Of a stretch of DNA of 64,000 nt, positions 48,985-61,000 are shown piece after piece. Each line of letters starts with the position of its first letter. Position 1 is the first letter of the stretch. The position numbers and the translations under genes are program-made. The stretch is from Gavia stellata (Eukaryota; Chordata; Aves; Gaviiformes; Gaviidae), in assembly GCF_030936135.1 (NCBI RefSeq), contig NC_082619.1, forward strand, positions 1,429,208-1,493,207, read 5' to 3'. The notes below the pieces were generated by a model. That model did not search any database. It was not told the origin of the DNA and saw only the letters and a list, made by a program, of their open reading frames with translations.

Positions 48985-51900
48985 TCATGCCTTTGGTGGT
49001 GCTTTTTGCTCTGCCTTGGAGCCGGCCAGGCCGTTCTCGGTGTTGTCGTTCCCTGACGAGCTCACGAGACACTCCTTCCTGGGGGAGAGCACACGGCCAG
49101 CTGACAGCCCCCGGCCCCCCCCGGCCCCTCTCGCCACGACCCCGGCCCCGTGCAGCCCTGCCCCACGGCAGCACCCGCCAAAGGGTGCCGGGACCGGCAC
49201 CCGCACTCACTTCCCATCCTGGGTCTTCTTGATGATGAACAGGACAACCCTCTTGATGAGCATGAAGAGGATGAGGAGGCCGATAAGCCCCCCCACAACG
49301 CCCACGATGATGAGCGTCAAAGTGTTGTCCGTCTCCACCACTGCAGGAGAGAAGGTGCTGAGGGGCCTCAAAAGGGGAGCAGGGAGCTCCCAGCAGCACG
49401 GCCCCCCCGAAAAGCAGCGTCCCCTCCGCCAGCCGCCGGCCCGCAGCGCAGAGGGGCGCGAGGCCAAGCCTTGCCCTTCGGGGATGCCAACTGCCTCCAA
49501 GCAGCCAGGACACCCCCTGCGCCGGCACTACCGTGAGCCAAGGCGGGGTCAGCCGGGGATGGCATCCCCACTGCCCCAGTGCCACCCGCGGGGCACGGGA
49601 CCCACGGCTAGCACTTACTCTTCTGGACCACCGTGAGGAAGATGGTGGCGTTGTGCTGTGCGTTCTTCTCCTTGGGGTTCCTGACGTGGCAGGTGTATTT
49701 CCCAGCATCGCTGAACTCCACATTCTTCAGGACGATGGAGATGTTGTTGTCCTTCCCGGTCGTCGAGCCGACAAACTCGACCCGTGGGTTGCGTCCCACG
49801 AGGAAGGGCTCCGAGGCTTTGCTCTTTATCTTGCCATGGTAAATCTGCAGAGGTGGGGATGCAGGACGCAGGGTCGGCTGGGCTCCCAACAACCCCAGGC
49901 TCGAGCTCTCCCGCCGGTGCCCTGCCCCTCCTCTGCACGCACAGAAAGGCACGGCCAAGCGTCCCGGCGCACCCCGTTAAAGCAGGAATGGCTGTGGAGG
50001 GGGCCCTGATGCACCACCCGCCGGGGAAGCAACCGATCAGCCTGGCTTGCCCTGCAGCCACGTTACAGAGCGTGCCAACGATGGGCGAGCCCCAGGGCAG
50101 AGAGAGCGCCTTTGCTCTAGGGCCACCCAGGGCCGGCCAGCCTGCAAGGGCAGACGTGCTCTAAACCAGCCCTCCTGCTATGGACTTGGAGAGCAGAATA
50201 TTCCCAGCAGGAAGCAAATCTATACCTTCAAGATTTCAGAGCAAGCACAGGAGGAGAAATTTAACTATGTTTTGCCCAAAGGGCAGCCTTGCACCTGAAG
50301 AGCCAGTTTATGACCGAATTATGAAAAGAAACAAGCCTGTGGGCAGCAGAAAACCCAGAACAGCTTTGTGCCAGAAGCACAGATGGGCCAGGGTGTTTGA
50401 GCCACCCTGTTTGCACAGCCCCATCGCCCCAGAGCTGGAGACACTCGGAGGGAGGGCATCCTGCAAGAGGAGAAAGGGAACTCGGTGAGAACCGCAGTGC
50501 TGCTCTGCACTGGGGAAGTACAAAAGGACCTGCCGGGAAAACAGAGGCAAAGCCCACAGAGCCACCCACCATCTCTGTCGAGTTGAAATACCATGTGAAG
50601 ACCAGGTCCTGAAAGCCGATGCAGGTGGTGAAGGTGCAGGGCAGCAGGACATTGGAGTTATTCAGAGCCATCACAGTGTTGGTCTTCCCCACTGACACCT
50701 CCAAGGCGAAGGCGATGGCGAAGACGTGCAAACCTGGCAGGGAGTGGGGAGGAGAGAGTGAGGACGCGGCGCCGGCGCAGCCCAGCCTGCTGCCGGGCTC
50801 TGCTGCGGACGTGCACCCTCGGGGCAGATGGGGCAGGGGGGAGAACGGCGCATGGGGGGGACCACTGCCGCCCCACTGCAGCCCAGCCTCCGGCTGGAGC
50901 ATCAGCTGCCGTGGGGATCCCCTCCCAGGGAGCACACGGGGGGCAGCGGGGCTCAGCCATCGCCCCCCGAGGTCCCGCTCCCGGCTCTGCCAGGGACCCA
51001 CAGCATCCCCCTCCTCCCCGCAGCCTCCGCACAGGGGGCACGAGCCCAGCTCTTGTCCCCTCCCAGAGCCCAGGGACTGGTTTGTCACCCCTCGCCCCTT
51101 TAGCATGGCAGGCTGCCGCAGCAGTGTGGCAGGAGCAATTGTGCCTGGCCCGGGCCCCGGGACAGCTCGGCAGAGACAGGGACCTGCTCCTGGAGGAAGG
51201 GCAGGGGCTGGCTGGCACCCACAGAGACAGCGCGGCTTCAAAGGGAACCGTAATGTCACCACAAATAAAGTACGCAAATGAAAGCCCCGATTTGCACGTT
51301 ATCCACAAGGCCTTCAGCTAAACCTTAAAGGGGGGAAAAAAGCCCAAAGCAAAGCAGAGCTCTCTGTTCTTCAAGCAGCGAGCTGAGCACTAATTAGCAC
51401 TGCCGGCCTGGACGCCTGCCACCCCGCCGTCCCCCACCCCGGCCAAGGGCGCTCTCGGCTCCTCGCAGCGCCTGTGCAGACCTCCGGAGCGGCACCCCCT
51501 CACGCCTGCCTCGCAGAGACCTTCCTCTCCCGCTGTAGCTGACAGGCGACCTTCAAACTGCAGAACGCAGCTCTCCCGCTCCTCTCCTCCCCGACAGCAG
51601 GGAGAAATGCGTCGAGGTGCGAGTGCCAGCCCAGCCGCAAGAGCCGAGGGCTGCCTGAGAGCTCGCGGGGTCCCACACCGGGGACTGGCACTGCACCCTG
51701 TGCACCGGACTGGGCCAGCGGTGTCCACACGAGCGCCTTCCTGGGGGCACAGGGATGCTTTGCTCCAGGCCAGGGGAGCAGCACCACACCCCATACCCAT
51801 CGCACCGGGACCCTGTCCCGCTTGTGTGACGCGGTATGGCCAAGACGCAATGCCACCCAGCAAAGCACTGTCCTCCCCCTTCCCAGACCCCGGCCACCAA

Positions 51901-54712
51901 AGGGACCCAGCTATCCCCACAAAGCTTTCCCTGGGCACTCTGACAACCAAGACAGGGGACACAGCTCTTCCCAGAGCTACAAGCTGGTCCCCAGCTCCAC
52001 TGACACCTTAACTTGGACACCCTGCCCTCAGCTTCCGATTCGCGTCTCTCTGCAGCCGCTTCAGCTGCTGATTTATTCTCCCACACGCACCCGTGCTAAC
52101 AACTCCCCAGGCACATCGCAGCCCAAGCCAAGCCGGAGAGCCCTGCATCCTGGGCTTCGGGCCCTGCTGCAGTGCTGCATTGCAAGCACTGCAGGGAAGG
52201 AGTTATTTAACTTTACAAAGAAGCACTTTTCGTTTTGCTGGAGAGGCTTTAGCTAGCGTCAGGGAGTGGTTCCCACCAGACGGAGGTCTCCTGCAGTTGT
52301 CAGGCTCAAAGACCAGCCCTGGGGATGCTGCAGAGGGGACTTCACAGCCAGGAGTGGCCCGGGGGAACCACGCTGCTACCTGGAGGACGATTTTGCAGAG
52401 GAATGCCTGGCTCTGCAGGTATGCCGGAGCAGGCAGGGTGCTGCAAGGAGACAGTAGCTTATAGGAAAGATGATTCCTTGCAGCTTGTGACACTTTTAAT
52501 CCTGTCTGCCACCATTATAATGTCATGAATGTAATCCGAATTGCATGTCTGGGGTAAACGGAGGCTGCTCTTCTTCCTGTCATGCTGTGGCCTCAAGAAG
52601 ATGGGAGTGATATGTTACCACTAAATAAAGCACAGAGGAAGACACATTGGGAGGCTGGGAGATGACTGACTGAACCTGCCACACCAGCTGCCGCTGTTAC
52701 TTTTCCGTACGCCCAAAGCTGCTGCACTTTGTACCACCAGAGCCCCAGCCTTCCATGCGCAGGGCAAGCCCCTCCGGGGGCTCCAGGCTCCCTCCCGGGC
52801 CTGCGGGCACAAGCTTTCCCCAAGAGGCAGGGAAGGGGGACCAGGGAGCAGCCACCCTTGCTGCTGCCAGAGCCGTGGCTGCCTGCTCTTTGCTCTCGCA
52901 GAGGGTGAGCACCTGGGGCAAGTCCCCCCGATGAGGGGTCCCGGAGCCACAGAGCTGCATGCAGTAGCGCCGGATGTGCAGCCCGGGACCCAGCCCCAGG
53001 GACAGCAGCGACAGCCCTCCAACCCGGGCCAGGGCCCAGAGCAAGCCTTCCTCCCCCCCAGGCTGCTGGCAGCCCCCCGCTTTTCCTGCAGCCCGTCAGG
53101 AAGCCCGTCTGGGAAGCACTGCCCTATCAGAAAGGGCACACAGGATTCAGCTGGAAAGCCACGGGACACCCCCACCATCTCTGAGAAAGCTGCCCCGTAA
53201 AAATTTCGTTACCCATAAAAATCAAAGTGACCTCCCGGCACAGACAGCAAGCCGTGCCTGGTGGGCTGGCCAGGCCCCCCTCCACCCCGTTAGAGGTTAG
53301 AAGGAAGGAGCGCCCAGGCACGATGGGCTCTGGGACAGGGCACCCGGGCCTCGCCCTTCCTGCGGGCACCCATGGAAGGGGCTGCGCTGGGGCTCCCGGG
53401 GCAGCCAGGAGCCTGCTGCCACTCCCTGGAGAGCACGGCATCCCCGAAACGCACGGACACAGAGAGACCTCCCCTGCCAGGCTGCCAGCCCCCCTGAGCG
53501 ACCTGCGGGCCAAGGTTCCCACCTCCGTGCCCGGGAGCCCAGACCCCCAAGCGCCCCGGTCTCCGGTGCCTCCGAGCCTCCCCTACCGCCCCACTGCCAG
53601 CCCCCCGCCGCAAGCAGCTTGCGCTGCATCTATCCGCTTTCAGCCAGGGACCAGCCCCCCAGTCCTGCAGGGAGTCTGGTACTTACGCGTCTTTCCGTGT
53701 CTCCAGCTCACTTAAAGAAGCCTCAAGAACTACGTCCTCTACATCACTGCTCAAGGGAGCTCCCAAGAGCAAGCGCTGCAGAGGCAGCCCTTGGTTTCAG
53801 GCTCTCTGTGCCCGTCGTCGACACGAGGATGACCTACGCCAGCAGAAGCGCAGCCGCTGCGCGAGGGCTGATGCGGGTGCCCGGGGACCGGCCGCGGGGA
53901 CCGCCGCGGGCAGGGACCGCCGCGGGCTCCCCCCTCCGCCCTGCGGCATCCCCGGGCGCGGGGCCGGGGGTCGCGCTGGGGAGAAGCGCATGCAAATGGT
54001 GGTTTTCCGAAATGCCGCGTAGAGAGAAGGACCCGTCGGCGGGCGTGCTGGCGGCCGCGCTGCAGCAGCGCACCGCTGCCCCACGGCTGTCGCGGCGCCG
54101 GCGAGAGCGGTCCCCGCTCGCGGGGCGGAGCGGGGCCAAGCGGGATGCAGCCGCGGCGCTCGCGGGAGGGAGCTCGGGCGATGTCAGCGGCCGGGGCGGG
54201 CAGGGCGGGGGCCGGAGCCGGGACTTCGGAGCCCGCGCTCGGAGTCGGCTGCGAAGTCACCTTGGAGACGCCGCTCAGCCCCAGCGCCTGGCGCTGGCCG
54301 TCCGCAGGGCAGAGACAGCGGCCGCAGCGCCTCCGGACGGGAAATTCAGCCGAGCAGCAGCCTCCGATCCCTCGCCCCAGGCGGGCCAGGCGCAAAGCAG
54401 CCGAGCGCGCGGGGAGGGCGACTTCGCGAGGGTCACCCCGCCCGGGGACGACGAGGGGCGGCGGGGAGCGGGGGGCAGCCCGCCGTGCCGCCCGCGCCGG
54501 GCTGCCGAGTGCCCGCGGGGCGCCCGGAGAGCCGGGCCGCCGGCCGTGCCCGCTCCGCTCCGCTGCGCTCCCGGCGGGACGCGGGCGGCCCCCGCGGAGG
54601 AGCGGGGCCCCGCAGCCCCCGGCTGCCCCCGGCCCCCGCGCCCCTTACCCAGGAGCGCTGCCAGCAGGCGCGGCGCGGCGCGGCGGCGGCCGGCGGGCGG
54701 GCGCGGGGCCAT
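48985..54712 (-). CDS. SCN4B: Sodium channel subunit beta-4
   Basis: Five exons in transcript order: 54712-54649, 50733-50570, 49844-49619, 49340-49211, 49078-48985. All have GT/AG sites and matching phases (225 aa; human 228). The ATG lies in a strong context (GCCATGG). The order is a signal peptide (to about 31), V-type Ig domain with C54-C128, membrane helix (about 159-180) and a basic cytoplasmic tail. In mammals beta-4 joins Nav alpha subunits by disulphide, and its tail can block the open pore, giving resurgent current. C59 corresponds to human C58, the inter-subunit cysteine. FCYTF-type core residues and SDAGKYTCHVRNPKE are close to human. The tail shares ECLVSSSGNDNTENG exactly with human, but the blocking segment differs (LFIIKKTQDGKK). 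NST and NAT are possible glycosylation sites. Confidence 0.95.
50734..54648 (-). other. SCN4B: SCN4B intron 1
   Basis: This is a 3.9-kb intron between the signal-peptide exon and the Ig-domain exon. No coding exon was recognised. An AT-richer block near 52.17-52.65 kb stands out from the GC-rich surroundings and could be regulatory. The left part of the CpG island lies at its upstream end. Confidence 0.55.
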
Positions 54713-55020
54713 GGCTGCGGCGCGGGGCCGAGCGCAGCCCAGCGCAGCCCCGGCGCTCGGTGCCGGCCCGGCTCTGGCCGCCCCCGCCGAGGGCGAGCGG
54801 CGCCGGGCGGGGCCGCGCCGGGCGGGGCCGCGCTGCGCCCTCCCCCGCGCCCCCCGCGCCGCGCATCCTCCCGCCGCAGCGCCCGCCCGCGTTCGGCGCG
54901 CCCGGGCGGGCAGCGCCGGTCCCCCGCTCCGTCCCCCGTGGCTGCCGGCACCCCCCGGCGGGCGGCTGGCGGGCGGGGGCAGGGAGCCCGACGCGGCGGG
55001 GGGAACCCGCCCGGCACCAC
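53850..55020. promoter_or_regulatory. SCN4B: CpG island and promoter of SCN4B
   Basis: This stretch is extremely rich in G+C with very frequent CpG. It covers the SCN4B start codon at 54712 and extends on both sides. No TATA box was seen. It fits a CpG-island promoter for SCN4B on the minus strand. The long open frames in it on both strands are composition effects. Confidence 0.7.
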
Positions 55021-58000
55021 TCGGAAAACTTGCTCTTCCCGCCGTGGGCTCCTTGCGGGGTGGTTGGCGCACGCGGCTCGGCCTCTCCGCAACCTTTTGC
55101 TCACCGCCACATCCATTAGACCCGACCCTCAGCAGCCCGCGTCCAAGAAGGCGGTGGTAGGGGCCCTCCTAATGGAGGCCTCCGATGCTGCGGTGCGCAA
55201 AGATAGCACTTCACCTTTGCGCCCAGGTCCATTAGACAGCCGGAGCCCAGTGCCGAGCAGCAATTTGCTGGGGGTGACGCATCCCGAGAAGAGGCATGGC
55301 GGGAAGGGCGAGGCGGTGCCGCTGGGCTCCCCGTGCGGGAACAGCGCTGACCGTTTCTCCAGGCTGTAGTCCTTGCTGGAACGAGGCACGTGTCCGGGTG
55401 AAGCTCACCCCAGGGGCCGGGCAAGGCCGTACCTCCTTTGCTGAGTACAGCACTACAGCATGGCTTCCCCGAACAGGACCGCTTCTTTTTGGGCGTAAGA
55501 GCAGCTCGCCCGCAGGGGTGCTGCCTTGGCCCCTGCCTGCACGTCCGGGCTGCCACGGCCTGTCAGTGCCGGGGCACTTCGAGAGAGAGTCCTCAGCCCC
55601 AGTCCAGCCCCCTTTGCAGCTCGCTCTCCTTCCCAGCCGGCCAGGAGCAGAAGCAGGAGGGAAGAGGGAAAGCAGGAGGCTTTGCAGGGCACAGGGGCAT
55701 CCCCGGGGAGCCTGAGAGGCTGCCGGCAGCGCCTGTGGGTTGAGGAGCTAGGGCTGCAGAGCTGGCAGCAGAGACAGGGACAGTACAGGCAGAGCGGGCT
55801 GGGCAGCGCTGGCAGCCGGCACTGCGGGAGCGGTGTGGAGAGTACTGCTGATGCAGCAGAAGGTGTCTCAGCTGGCGGCTGTGATGGATTCGGCTAGGTG
55901 ATGGATTCGGCTAGGTGATGGATACAGCGTGGTGATGGATACAGCGTGGTGAGCGGAGCCGCAGGCGCTGGCGGCAAGGCGAGCAGTGTGCTGAGACAGG
56001 AGGAGGGGCGCCGCATCTGCTGGAGCCTTGCTAATGTGGGCAGGGGGGCACACCTCCGAGGAGCAGCTCGGCAGAGAGGTGCGGAGGGGTGGAGGGATGC
56101 CTGTCATCCCTGCAGGGGTGCGTGACGGCTGCTAGGTGCCAAAGGACCCATGCTGGGGGCCTCTGGGCCACCGTCACAGGTGCTGAGGCGGGGGGGCAGG
56201 TGACGCTGAGGCTGGACCCTCCAGCGTCCTGCGAGCAGGAGCAGAGCGCCCTGCGGCATTGGGCACCTGAAACAGTGACACCCATACCCTGGTGCAGGGA
56301 AAGGCCGTTACGGGTGGAGGACTCCTTCCCAGGACGCTCAGGTGTCCGTCAAGTTTGCCTCCAAAAAGGTGGGTAAAGTTGGGATGGGTTTGGCCGAACT
56401 GCCATTGGGAATCCCCCCAGCAGAGCCCTAAATCCTTTTGGAGGCCGGGAGGTTGGGAATAGCAGCACCACCCAGCTGGGAGGGCTGGCCACAACATACA
56501 AAGGGGCTCCTATGGGCACTGGCACCAACCGGGCATGCTGGGCAGGCGGGTACCCAGCTTGTTCCACGACGACACACCCCTGCGGCCACTGTCTCCCTGC
56601 TGAGCACCTCTGCAGAGGCAGGGCTCCGCGTGCCGTGCCGGGGAGAGGCGGCGAGCCTGGCGCCCTGCTGCCCACTCCCGCTGCACGCCCGGGGCCAGCC
56701 GTGCCCTCCTGGCCCCGGGGCCCCAGGGCTCGGAGCGAGACGCTGCCTGTCACAGGAGCCTGATGGAGCTGTCACACTTGGCAGCTCTAGCCGGTCTCCT
56801 CGGCCGACTGATCTCGTGAGACATCTGCCGCTGCCGCGGGCCTGGGAAAGGCTCTGGTCTCCCACAGCCCGGCCTCGGTGAGTGGCGTGTGCCACGGCCA
56901 GGAAGGGCACTCGCGGCAGCTGGCCCTGGGATTTTGGCATGAAGCTGAGATGTCCGGCGTGGGACCCGGGGATACCGCGGCTCAGCGGAAACTTGTTTTG
57001 CTGACTCCAGCACAAGGCTGCTGTGTCTGGTTTCAGGGAAGGTGAGCACCCTCTGCTTGGACACCGTCACCTCCCCAGGGGGACAGGAAGAAGGGCGCAG
57101 GGGTATTGCCAGCTGGCTTGCAACCTGCCAGGGGGTCACAGTGGCTGCCAGGCCCCTGTGCACCCCTCGCTCCCTCTCACCTTGCACTAATGGAGCTGGG
57201 AGGGTTAAAGTGCCAGGCTGCTCTCCGAGGAGGGCTCCTGCTTCCCTCCACGTGGGTACTGAGCGAGCGGGGTAGGGCTGAGCAGAGCAGTTGGGCTGCA
57301 GCCTCCCAGCTCAATGCAGCAGGCGCTGCGCTGGCCCCGGCTGCCCTGGAGCATCTTGCCCGGGGCAGCCCCGGCCCCAGTCCTGGCAGCAACGCAAGGA
57401 CAGCCCCGGCCCCCTCCCAAACTTCCCGGAGCCAGGTGATGCTGGGCTCCCGGACTGGGAGCAGGCAGAGCCCTCCTGCCGATGGAGGAGGTGGCGACGC
57501 GGGAACAGAGCTTCCCATCAGCACCTTATATTTACTGCAAGGTCCTCTGGCTGTGACCTTTAGAAGACAAGGTGGCCTGGCAGCCCGGGAGCTGGCAGCG
57601 GGCAGGAGGCGCCCGCAGCGGTCGGACGCTCTGCAGGACCATCCCGGCTGGGCCAGGCACACCGGCTGGGAGCCGAGCGAGAGGTCCCGGGCACACGGAC
57701 TGCGGGTGAGTGCTTGGCTGCCTTTGTCATTCTCAGCCCTCCCTTGCCTGCAGCTCTCCCTCGGAGCGATGCTTTCCCCTCTCCCTGCCGCCCTCTCCCT
57801 GCGCAGAGCCCTCCTGCCTGCTGCCTCCAGCACCCTCCGGCAGAGCTGGCTGCCCTCCGCGGAGGGCAGGGTCCTCGCCCCCTTTTGCGGGCCCTTTAAT
57901 ACAAGCGGGGAAACGGGAGCAGCGTCCCCAGGCAGCCACTGCAGAGGCATCTGCAGGAACCGCTGAGGCAACTGTCCTGTGTCCCGGGAGAAAGTTTCTT

Positions 58001-61000
58001 CTTGACCCGGCACAGCCAGACCCTCCCCAGCCCGGGCTGCAGCTCTCCCACGCTGCCCTTCATGCCCCCCAGCTCCCCGGAGTTGACCGCCCCAGGCCGT
58101 CCCCTTTGCCAGGTGCCCCCTCATCACTCCCCGGCCCCGCTCGGCCAGGCTGCAGGCGGCAGGGACGGCGGCTCGGGGCTCCTGCCGAGGCACCCCAGCA
58201 GTCCCCCGTGGCTCTCTGCACAGCACCGAGCAGAGGTCTCCCCAGCGCAGGGAAGGCCCCCCGCCACCTCCCGACCTGCTCTCCTGCTCTTCGACACCTC
58301 TAATCCCACCTGGTCCAAGGAAATGCGTGTGGCCTGTAAAAGTGACTGTCCCCAGTTCCGGAGGATCTGTGAAGCCCCGACACCGGGGGAGTTGCAGTCG
58401 CTGCCCTCGGTCCCTTGCAGTGATGGAAACTCACCCTCGTCGTGTCCCGTGGGGGTCTCCTCCATGATCCCACAGTGCCTGCCTTCCCCACGAGTTTCCT
58501 GCCAGCGACTCTCCCAGAGGCGTCCCCAAACCGCCAACCTGGGGGTCCCCCGTCCCCTTTGCCTGTGGCTGTATTCCACCCTCAGTCAGGCTGAGTCCTT
58601 CTGACGCTGGGTGGGTAGACGGCCGCGCGCCCTCCTCCAGAGAGCCGCTCCTTTCTGCAACAGCGAAGCTGTTCCCTGCCAGGGGCCAGGTACAGATTGC
58701 AGCCGGGCTGGGCTGCACCCCAGCACCAGCCCAGCCGCTGTAGGACTGTGTCAGCAGAGCTTTGGAGGCTGTTTTGGTGCCCTTCCTCCAGGGAGGGAGA
58801 GGTGCCTGCTTGCGGGGAGCTGGGAGCCTTCCGCAGAGCTAACCCCGCGGGCACGCGGCGAGGTGTGCAGGGCGCAGTGCCCGGGCCAGGCAGGCGGCAC
58901 CTGGAAGAGCTGAGACTGTGGGTGCTGCCCACCGTCACCCGGCTGCTCAGAGCGGCAGGAGGCCGTGTGGGGTGCGGTTGCTGGGGAGGGGGCAAGGCAG
59001 CGCAGGCAGGCAGCGTCAGCCCAGCGAAGAGGTAGTCTCCGTGCCTGCGTAGGGGCCGTGTGCTGGCCAGACCTTGCTCGTGTGCGGATTTGGGATGCAC
59101 CTTCATTTGGCGGTCCGGGCTGAAGGGCAGCTGGCAGAGGCACGACTGAGGGCGGCTGTCAGAGCTCCCCTCACCCTCGCGTCTCCACAGTGGGTGAGTT
59201 GATGGATGTGCCTATCAACCGTGCCCCAGTTGTGCTGCACCGCTCTGGTGCGTCGGTGCGGCACTGCTGGATTGCTAAGTCAGCCAGCAGCCCAGTTACA
59301 GGCGTCGATCACCTGGCGCGAGCCCCGGGCTCCGCTGGAGCCTGCTGAGCCTTACCTGCCGCGCCTGAGCCACCACCATCCCCGGCTCTCTGCGGAGCCG
59401 AGGTGGGGAAGTCGGCAGGGCGCAGCTCCCTGTAGCACAGCTGGAGCCCGCGCAGTGCGTGCAGAGCACCCCTGAAATCTCGGTGCGTGAAGACTTGGGC
59501 AGCACCGGCCCCCCTCCCGTCCCCAGCACCTCCCTGCCTGCACCCGGCTCTGTGGCAGCTCCCGGGGACTGAGCCACGGGAGCATAGGCTGCTCTGGGCT
59601 CCCTCGGCACCCAAAGCAAACCTGCTGCCACAGCGGGGCTGAGCTCTGGGCACACGGGAGCCTTCTCATCCCCCTGGAGAGAGGCGCAGGCGGAGCAGAG
59701 AGGAGGGGCCCTGTCCTGCCCCTCCAGCAGGCAGCAGCACAAAAGCATCGAGTGCAGAGTTTGCGTTTTGTTGTTCTTTTGTTGTTTGACTGTACAAAGA
59801 GCCATAAAACCAGCCTACACTCAGCAGTGTTCGGCAAAAGAAACCCATCAGAAGGCGCAAACCCAAAACCATAGTCATGACCGATAACAGCGCCTCCTGT
59901 GTGTATATATATATTTGTAGAGATTCTCTCTGTTGTGTACAGTTATGTACATACAGATGCATTGGCAAGTTGCAATCCAAGGACAGTGCATGAAAGAAAT
60001 GAAAGGCAGATGCAAGACTGGTCATGTGCAACAGTCAGAGGCCTTTGGCCGCAAAGTTGCCAGCTCAGTCCCGCGTGGAGCCGCTCACAGCTCGGCTTCG
60101 AGCAGCAGGCGGTCCCGGGGAACCAGCCTCGCGGCCGGCTCCCCACTGGCACTGTTCGGGGAAAGCCATCCAGCGTGGGGGTGCGCGGGGGCAGGCAGCC
60201 TCAGCCCAGCCCTCCCCGGGCAGGAAAGCCCGTGGGAGAGGGGGGAGCCGCACGGCGAGACACGGTGCATTCCTGCTGCAGGCGGGAAGGGCAGCGGCGC
60301 AGAGCCCAGCGAGGTTGAGCGGGGTGGAGAGGGCACGCGGGGCCGGGGCAGAAAGCGATGGGGGCAGAACAGGGGGCGCACGGCCGTCCCTTCATCCCCA
60401 GGGCCTGACGGCATTGCCCACGGCGCTGCCGGGACGGCACCCGCACAGGGATGCAGCAGCGCTGGGCGGCGGGTGGTGCGGCGAAGGTCTCCCTTCTCCC
60501 CTGGCAGCGCTGCTCGTGGGTGACAGGGGACCTCCATCACTGGGCCCTGGGCAGTGGCCCCTGGGGCTCCGTGCACAGCCCCTCTCCTGCCCTGTGTCCC
60601 ACCAGCCACGGGAGAAGAAAAGCTTGGGCACCGCGCGGCAGGGGACACTTCCCCGCGTCATTTTCCCTGACTGACCCGCAAGAGGCCCCAGGCTGAGCCC
60701 CCCGCGCGCTCCAGCCAGCACAGCTCACCTGCCAGCTCCAGCGCAGGAGGCGAGGGGCTTGCCCGAGGCTGGGTGGCGAGCCCGAGGCAGGCAGGGCTGC
60801 CGGTTCCCAACCCTGGGGCTCGCCGCATCCCTCTGCACCGCAGCGGGATGGGACCAGCCGGGATCACCGCTCACTCACGCCTGCCCTCACCCCCCCGAGC
60901 TGCCCGGGCCACTGCTAATAACGAACTGCAGAGCACGCAGGGCAGCTCCTGGGGTGCCCTGGGGGAGCTGCCACAAGCAGGGCAGGCGCTGGACCATGGA

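Noticed and set aside
53619-55160. Long plus-strand open frame (about 513 codons) across the SCN4B CpG island
   Set aside because: It is rich in Arg, Ala, Pro and Gly, as expected from random reading of very GC-rich DNA. It has no recognisable domain and runs antisense to SCN4B exon 1.
59898-59912. TATATATATA run read as a TATA promoter
   Set aside because: It is a simple dinucleotide run in an AT-rich patch with no nearby start exon on either strand.
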